Shown: positions 60,567-64,000 of the stretch, piece after piece
Layout: every line of letters starts with the position of its first letter
How positions within the stretch are numbered: position 1 is the first letter of the stretch
Assembly: GCA_002298995.1 (NCBI GenBank)
Contig: DBMO01000046.1
Span: forward strand, 1 to 64,000
Origin: Desulfarculales bacterium UBA696
GTDB lineage: Bacteria; Desulfobacterota; Syntrophobacteria; Syntrophobacterales; Syntrophobacteraceae
Length of the DNA: 64,000 bases
Direction: 5' to 3'
Translations under genes and position numbers: made by a program
The notes under the pieces: generated by a model
What the model saw: only the letters and a program-made list of their open reading frames with translations
Databases searched by the model: none
What the model was told of the DNA's origin: nothing

Positions 60567-60758
60567 TGTGGCGCTCCTGCGAAACCGTGCAATTTTGTTC
60601 GAGAATCCCCTGCCGTATTGAACCGAACGGCTTTACAGGGGAATGTATCTCTGCTACTTTGAATTGGGCCTCGGCATGGGATTTCCGGCCAAATTCCCGT
60701 CAAAAAAGCGATCTTCACAAACTGGACCCCTTGTACTCGTTTTTCAAGGAGTAGAGTC

Positions 60759-61172
60759 ATGCCTGACTGCATCTTCTGCCAGATTATAAAAGGCCAACTC
60801 CCCTGCGCAAAGATTTATGAAGATGAACGCGTGATAAGCTTTCTAGATATAAATCCGGTCAACCCTGGACATACCCTCGTCATCCCCAAGGCACATTATA
60901 AAACTATTTTCGAACTCCCGGAGGAAGAACTGACCGCGTGCATGAAGGTTGCCCAAAAACTTGCCAGGGCCGTTTTCAAGGCAACCGATGCCGCCGGCCT
61001 CAATTTCATCCAGAATAACCTCAGGCCCGCGGGGCAGCACGTAGATCATATTCATTTCCACCTGATTCCGCGCTACCCGCAAGATAATTTTTTTACTTCA
61101 TGGCCCGGAAAACCCTATCAACAAGGCGAGCTGGAAAAAATCGCAAAGATGATCACCGCGTGCTGCAAGTAG
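60759..61172 (+). CDS. HIT family hydrolase
   Basis: A 137-residue nucleotide-binding protein (Hint/HinT-like). CIFCQIIKG opening with a zinc CxxC, FLDINPVNPGHTLVIPK, and HVDHIHFHLIP (HxHxHxx with the catalytic His) are complete. AAGGAG precedes the ATG. Likely acts on AMP-lysine-type or dinucleotide substrates. It stands alone. Confidence 0.93.
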   Translation: MPDCIFCQIIKGQLPCAKIYEDERVISFLDINPVNPGHTLVIPKAHYKTIFELPEEELTACMKVAQKLARAVFKATDAAGLNFIQNNLRPAGQHVDHIHFHLIPRYPQDNFFTSWPGKPYQQGELEKIAKMITACCK

Positions 61173-61598
61173 TTCGCAACTGAACCGCGCCGGCGTCTTT
61201 TATTCATTTCACCAAAAACCGCACCGAGGCGCTGTTTGGCTAGGTTGGGGAGTTTTCACCGATTTGAGGCGGGCGACGTCCGCCTTTTTTTATTAGGCTT
61301 GCGGAAGGGACAAACGAAGGGGAGCAACTTACAGCCGCAATCCGGAGACCGCGCCGAAGAGGCTCCCGCTACCACATCGAACGTAATGAAGATACTCGTG
61401 CCAGTACTGTCTTTCATAAATGCAATGATTGATATATTCCATGTGGATCGAAGACACCGTAGGGTGGGCACGATGAAGCCCGTGCCCACCCTACAGTTCG
61501 ATACCGTCATCGAATTTATGAAATCGACCACTAAGTTGGTGACAGGATTACACCACCATCGAAGTTCGCCAACAGTAACAGGTTAGCAGCGGGTCCGG
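61173..61598. other. Intergenic region with one palindrome
   Basis: No gene is supported. A perfect hairpin lies at 61459-61494. Confidence 0.45.
61459..61494. repeat. Perfect 14-bp palindromic repeat
   Basis: GTAGGGTGGGCACG (61459-61472) and its exact reverse complement (61481-61494) around an eight-base loop. Hairpins with GTAGGGTGGGCACG arms are dispersed in many bacterial genomes. Confidence 0.75.
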
Positions 61599-61781
61599 CT
61601 ATCTTGCCGGGGATCCCGCGAATACTTTTTGGTTCAGATTTCCGGAACCCGGGCCGCCACAGTCAGGAGTATAGCAGGTGACGTCAACGAATTCGCATTT
61701 TTGATTGCACGAAGGGCAGGTCACGGGAGGGGCCTCGGTTTTCAGCGTGTTACCGCAACTATTACATTTCCAGGCAGGCAT
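61599..61781 (-). CDS. Rubredoxin-like small protein
   Basis: A 60-residue protein with CNSCG (residues 6-10) and CPSC-NQKC, then EFVDVTCYTPDCGGPGSGN. The two CxxC pairs fit one iron or zinc. AAAGGAG precedes the ATG. The C-terminal CYTPDCGG signature marks a family common in anaerobic Desulfobacterota; it is a distant paralogue of the protein at 6912-7130. Function unknown. Confidence 0.75.
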   Translation of the reverse strand: MPAWKCNSCGNTLKTEAPPVTCPSCNQKCEFVDVTCYTPDCGGPGSGNLNQKVFAGSPAR

Positions 61782-62033
61782 GGCTTTCTCCTTTCTCTAT
61801 CTGGGCGGTTGCCGATAAATTACTCGCCACACTTGATGTCGGGGTCTTCCTTATCCCTTATCTTGTATGGAGCTATAGTTTAACAATTAACGGCTTTTGA
61901 TGCCAGATATCGAGGCGTTATTTCTATTTGTGTGAAATGTTTATCGTACGACAATGCTTGTCGTAATTGAGCAAATTTGCACGGTTTGATATTTAAACCG
62001 CGATTTTGCAAATAGCGATGGCTTGAGGTAGGT

Positions 62034-63338
62034 ATGATCGAATTCAACACTTTTCTCTTCGTTTTTCTCGTTGTTTTCATAGGACAAAGCATATTTTCGA
62101 CTTGGCTGGACCGAATCAACATTGGTTATGCCCAGAAAAACCCGGGCAAGGTTCCTCAGGGATTCGAAGAATTTCTGGATGCGGAAAAGCTGGCCCGGAT
62201 GGGCGCCTATACCGCGCGGAAAGGACGGCTGGGAATCATCGGGGAAATCGTCTCCAGCGTGGTTCTGCTGGTGATTCTCCTCTCCGGAATTCTTCCAGCG
62301 GTCGCCGCCGGGCTGGCAGGTCTTGGACCGACTTCGATCCTCGCCGGCCTTATATTCTTTTTCATCCCCGGTTCAATTCAATTCCTGGCTGAGCTTCCCT
62401 TCGGCTACTACAATACCTTCGTCATCGAAGAAGAATTCGGGTTCAACCGATCCACTTTGAAACTGTGGATAATTGACCACATCAAGAGCGGCATCATCGG
62501 GACCGTTCTTTTTGCCGCGCTTTTTTCCATCCTGATGCTGCTGATAAGGTACTCTCCCCTTCACTGGTGGTTCTGGGGCTTTCTGATCGTTTCAGCTGTG
62601 CAGGTCCTTTTGGCCGTTCTTTTCCCGGTTGTGATCGCGCCTCTTTTCAACAAATTCGAGCCGGTAAAGGACGAAGAGCTTTCTCGGAAGATCATGAGCT
62701 TGATGGACGAGAACGGGATCAGGGTTAAGAAGGTGCTGCAGATGAATGCAGGCGTTCGCAGCCGCCACACAAACGCCTATTTTACCGGAATTGGGAAGAC
62801 GAAACAGATCGTGCTCTATGACACGCTCATTGAATCGCACAGTCACGATGAAATACTTTCCGTGCTCGCGCACGAGGCAGGCCATTTTCGAAAGAAACAT
62901 GTCTTGAAGCAGCTAGCGGTTTTCTCCCTGTTCCTGCTTGCCGCCTTCTACATCACGTGGCTTTTTGTCCGGTGGCCCCTCCCCTACAACACGTTCGGGT
63001 TCTCCACCATTTTGCCCTACGCGGGGCTTTTCCTGGCGGGGATTGTCTGGCAGAAGGCCGGCTTCTTCCTCCAACCGTTCTATATGAGCATATCGAGAAG
63101 GTTCGAGGAGCAGGCGGACACTTATGCTGTAAACATGCTCCGCACCGCCTCGCCGCTCGTTACGGCCATGAAGAGGCTCTCGGCCGACAACCTCTCCAAC
63201 CTAAATCCGCATCCGCTCTATGCGTGGTTCCACTACTCGCATCCTCCCATCCTCAAGAGGTTGAATCAACTTGAAGAAGCACAAAGAAAACTTGGCGAGC
63301 GCGGTACGGACCAAACCAGGAGGGCTGCCGGTTCATGA
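62034..63338 (+). CDS. Ste24-like M48 metalloprotease
   Basis: A 434-residue membrane protease. The N-terminal five to six helices are followed by VLAHEAGHFRKKH (HEXXH zinc motif) and the downstream Glu in EEQADTYAV (third ligand). Arrangement equals the Ste24/CAAX-prenyl-protease type with its large intramembrane chamber. GAGGTAGGT precedes the ATG. Its stop overlaps the DUF554 start by four bases. Confidence 0.92.
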   Translation: MIEFNTFLFVFLVVFIGQSIFSTWLDRINIGYAQKNPGKVPQGFEEFLDAEKLARMGAYTARKGRLGIIGEIVSSVVLLVILLSGILPAVAAGLAGLGPTSILAGLIFFFIPGSIQFLAELPFGYYNTFVIEEEFGFNRSTLKLWIIDHIKSGIIGTVLFAALFSILMLLIRYSPLHWWFWGFLIVSAVQVLLAVLFPVVIAPLFNKFEPVKDEELSRKIMSLMDENGIRVKKVLQMNAGVRSRHTNAYFTGIGKTKQIVLYDTLIESHSHDEILSVLAHEAGHFRKKHVLKQLAVFSLFLLAAFYITWLFVRWPLPYNTFGFSTILPYAGLFLAGIVWQKAGFFLQPFYMSISRRFEEQADTYAVNMLRTASPLVTAMKRLSADNLSNLNPHPLYAWFHYSHPPILKRLNQLEEAQRKLGERGTDQTRRAAGS

Positions 63339-64000
63339 CGGGTACTTTCATAAACACCGGGGCGATTGTGGCGGGGAGCGTTCTTGGCGCCCTTGCCGGA
63401 TCGAGGCTGCCCGGCAGAATGCGCCAGAGCGTGCTCTACGGCCTCGGGCTGGTAACACTTCTGATCGGCTTTCAGATGGCGATGAAGGCGCAGAACATCC
63501 TCGTCGTGCTTGGGGCCATACTGCTCGGAGTGGTTATTGGAGAAGCGCTGCAAATAGAAGACCGGGTGCAAAGTCTTGGCGAGTTTTTTCAGGAAAAGCT
63601 CTCGCGCGGGACAGGGCAGCAGTCGTTTGCAGAAGGCTTTGTGACCGCCAGCCTGGTCTTTTGTGTCGGACCCATGGCAATCCTTGGATCGATCTCAGAC
63701 GGTCTCTCGGGGGACTATCGGCTGCTCTCGATAAAATCGGTGCTCGACGGCTTTGCCTCGATGGCCTTTGCGGCGAGCCTTGGGTGGGGCGTGCTGCTCT
63801 CGGCCCTGGTAGTTTTCGCATACCAGGGAGCAATAACGATCTTTGCGGGGGCCGTTTCGGAAATTCTGACCGAGCCGATGATAGCCGAGATGACAGCGAC
63901 CGGCGGGGTGATGATCATCGCGATTGGAATCAATCTTCTCGATATAAAGCAGTTGCGGCTTGCCAACTACATCCCGGCAATTTTTATAGCCCCGGTCATA
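63335..64000 (+). CDS. DUF554 (YqgA-like) membrane protein, partial
   Basis: An open frame runs from ATG 63335 to the window end, giving 222 residues without a stop. GTFINTGAIVAGSVLGALAG at the start, LIGFQMAMKAQN, LGAILLGVVIGE and FCVGPMAILGSISDGLSGD are DUF554 hallmarks. Six or more membrane helices. The full family length is about 230-240, so only the end is missing. Coupled to the Ste24-like gene by ATGA. Confidence 0.9.
   Translation, partial: MTGTFINTGAIVAGSVLGALAGSRLPGRMRQSVLYGLGLVTLLIGFQMAMKAQNILVVLGAILLGVVIGEALQIEDRVQSLGEFFQEKLSRGTGQQSFAEGFVTASLVFCVGPMAILGSISDGLSGDYRLLSIKSVLDGFASMAFAASLGWGVLLSALVVFAYQGAITIFAGAVSEILTEPMIAEMTATGGVMIIAIGINLLDIKQLRLANYIPAIFIAPVI

Overview
The window looks like chromosome from an anaerobic Desulfobacterota (former Deltaproteobacteria) lineage, probably near the Syntrophobacter/Desulfomonile groups. 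That placement is inferred from gene content: a membrane pyrophosphatase, a B12-dependent acyl-CoA mutase with its GTPase chaperone, an acyl-CoA dehydrogenase, class III PHA synthase, cytochrome bd plus rubrerythrin for oxygen defence, a PEP-CTERM protein, the class IB PyrK/PyrD pair, and selenium use. No rRNA, CRISPR array, prophage or transposase was seen.

The left third (1-15,300) is loosely packed. It holds small lipoproteins, secreted proteins of unknown role, an AcfC-like periplasmic binding protein, an acyltransferase, a cyclase-fold protein and several families of dispersed non-coding repeats. Two genes here contain an in-frame UGA that most likely encodes selenocysteine: a DUF1573-type protein (218-658) and a PrxQ/BCP-like peroxiredoxin (8249-8713). 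Each UGA is followed by a hairpin whose loop starts 16-18 nt downstream, and a YedF-like selenium-metabolism protein lies at 27241-27660.

The middle (15,300-48,200) is mostly housekeeping. It contains tRNA-Asn, an EF-G, two cell-wall enzymes (MepA-type endopeptidase with LysM domains, L,D-transpeptidase), tadA, an MBL-fold hydrolase, an acyl-CoA dehydrogenase, a LysR regulator, HtrA and HppA. A mutase operon (large subunit, B12 subunit, MeaB GTPase) follows. The large subunit carries Phe92 and Gln210, the pair seen in isobutyryl-CoA mutase, instead of the Tyr/Arg pair of methylmalonyl-CoA mutase. Next come a Trp/His-rich membrane protein, a dynamin-like GTPase, the convergent mltB/ampG pair, a lysine 2,3-aminomutase-family radical SAM enzyme, and an overlapping phosphotransferase/DOMON-like pair.

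The right part (48,200-64,000) has cydAB, rubrerythrin, phaEC, a PEP-CTERM gene behind a good sigma-54 promoter match, a MauE-thioredoxin fusion, pgeF-pyrK-pyrD, a flavin reductase, a HIT protein, a Ste24-like protease and the start of a DUF554 gene cut by the window edge. Together these genes suggest a syntrophic or sulfate-reducing life on short fatty acids with pyrophosphate-linked energy saving, carbon storage as PHA, and protection from transient oxygen. The lifestyle is inference; the genes themselves are well supported.
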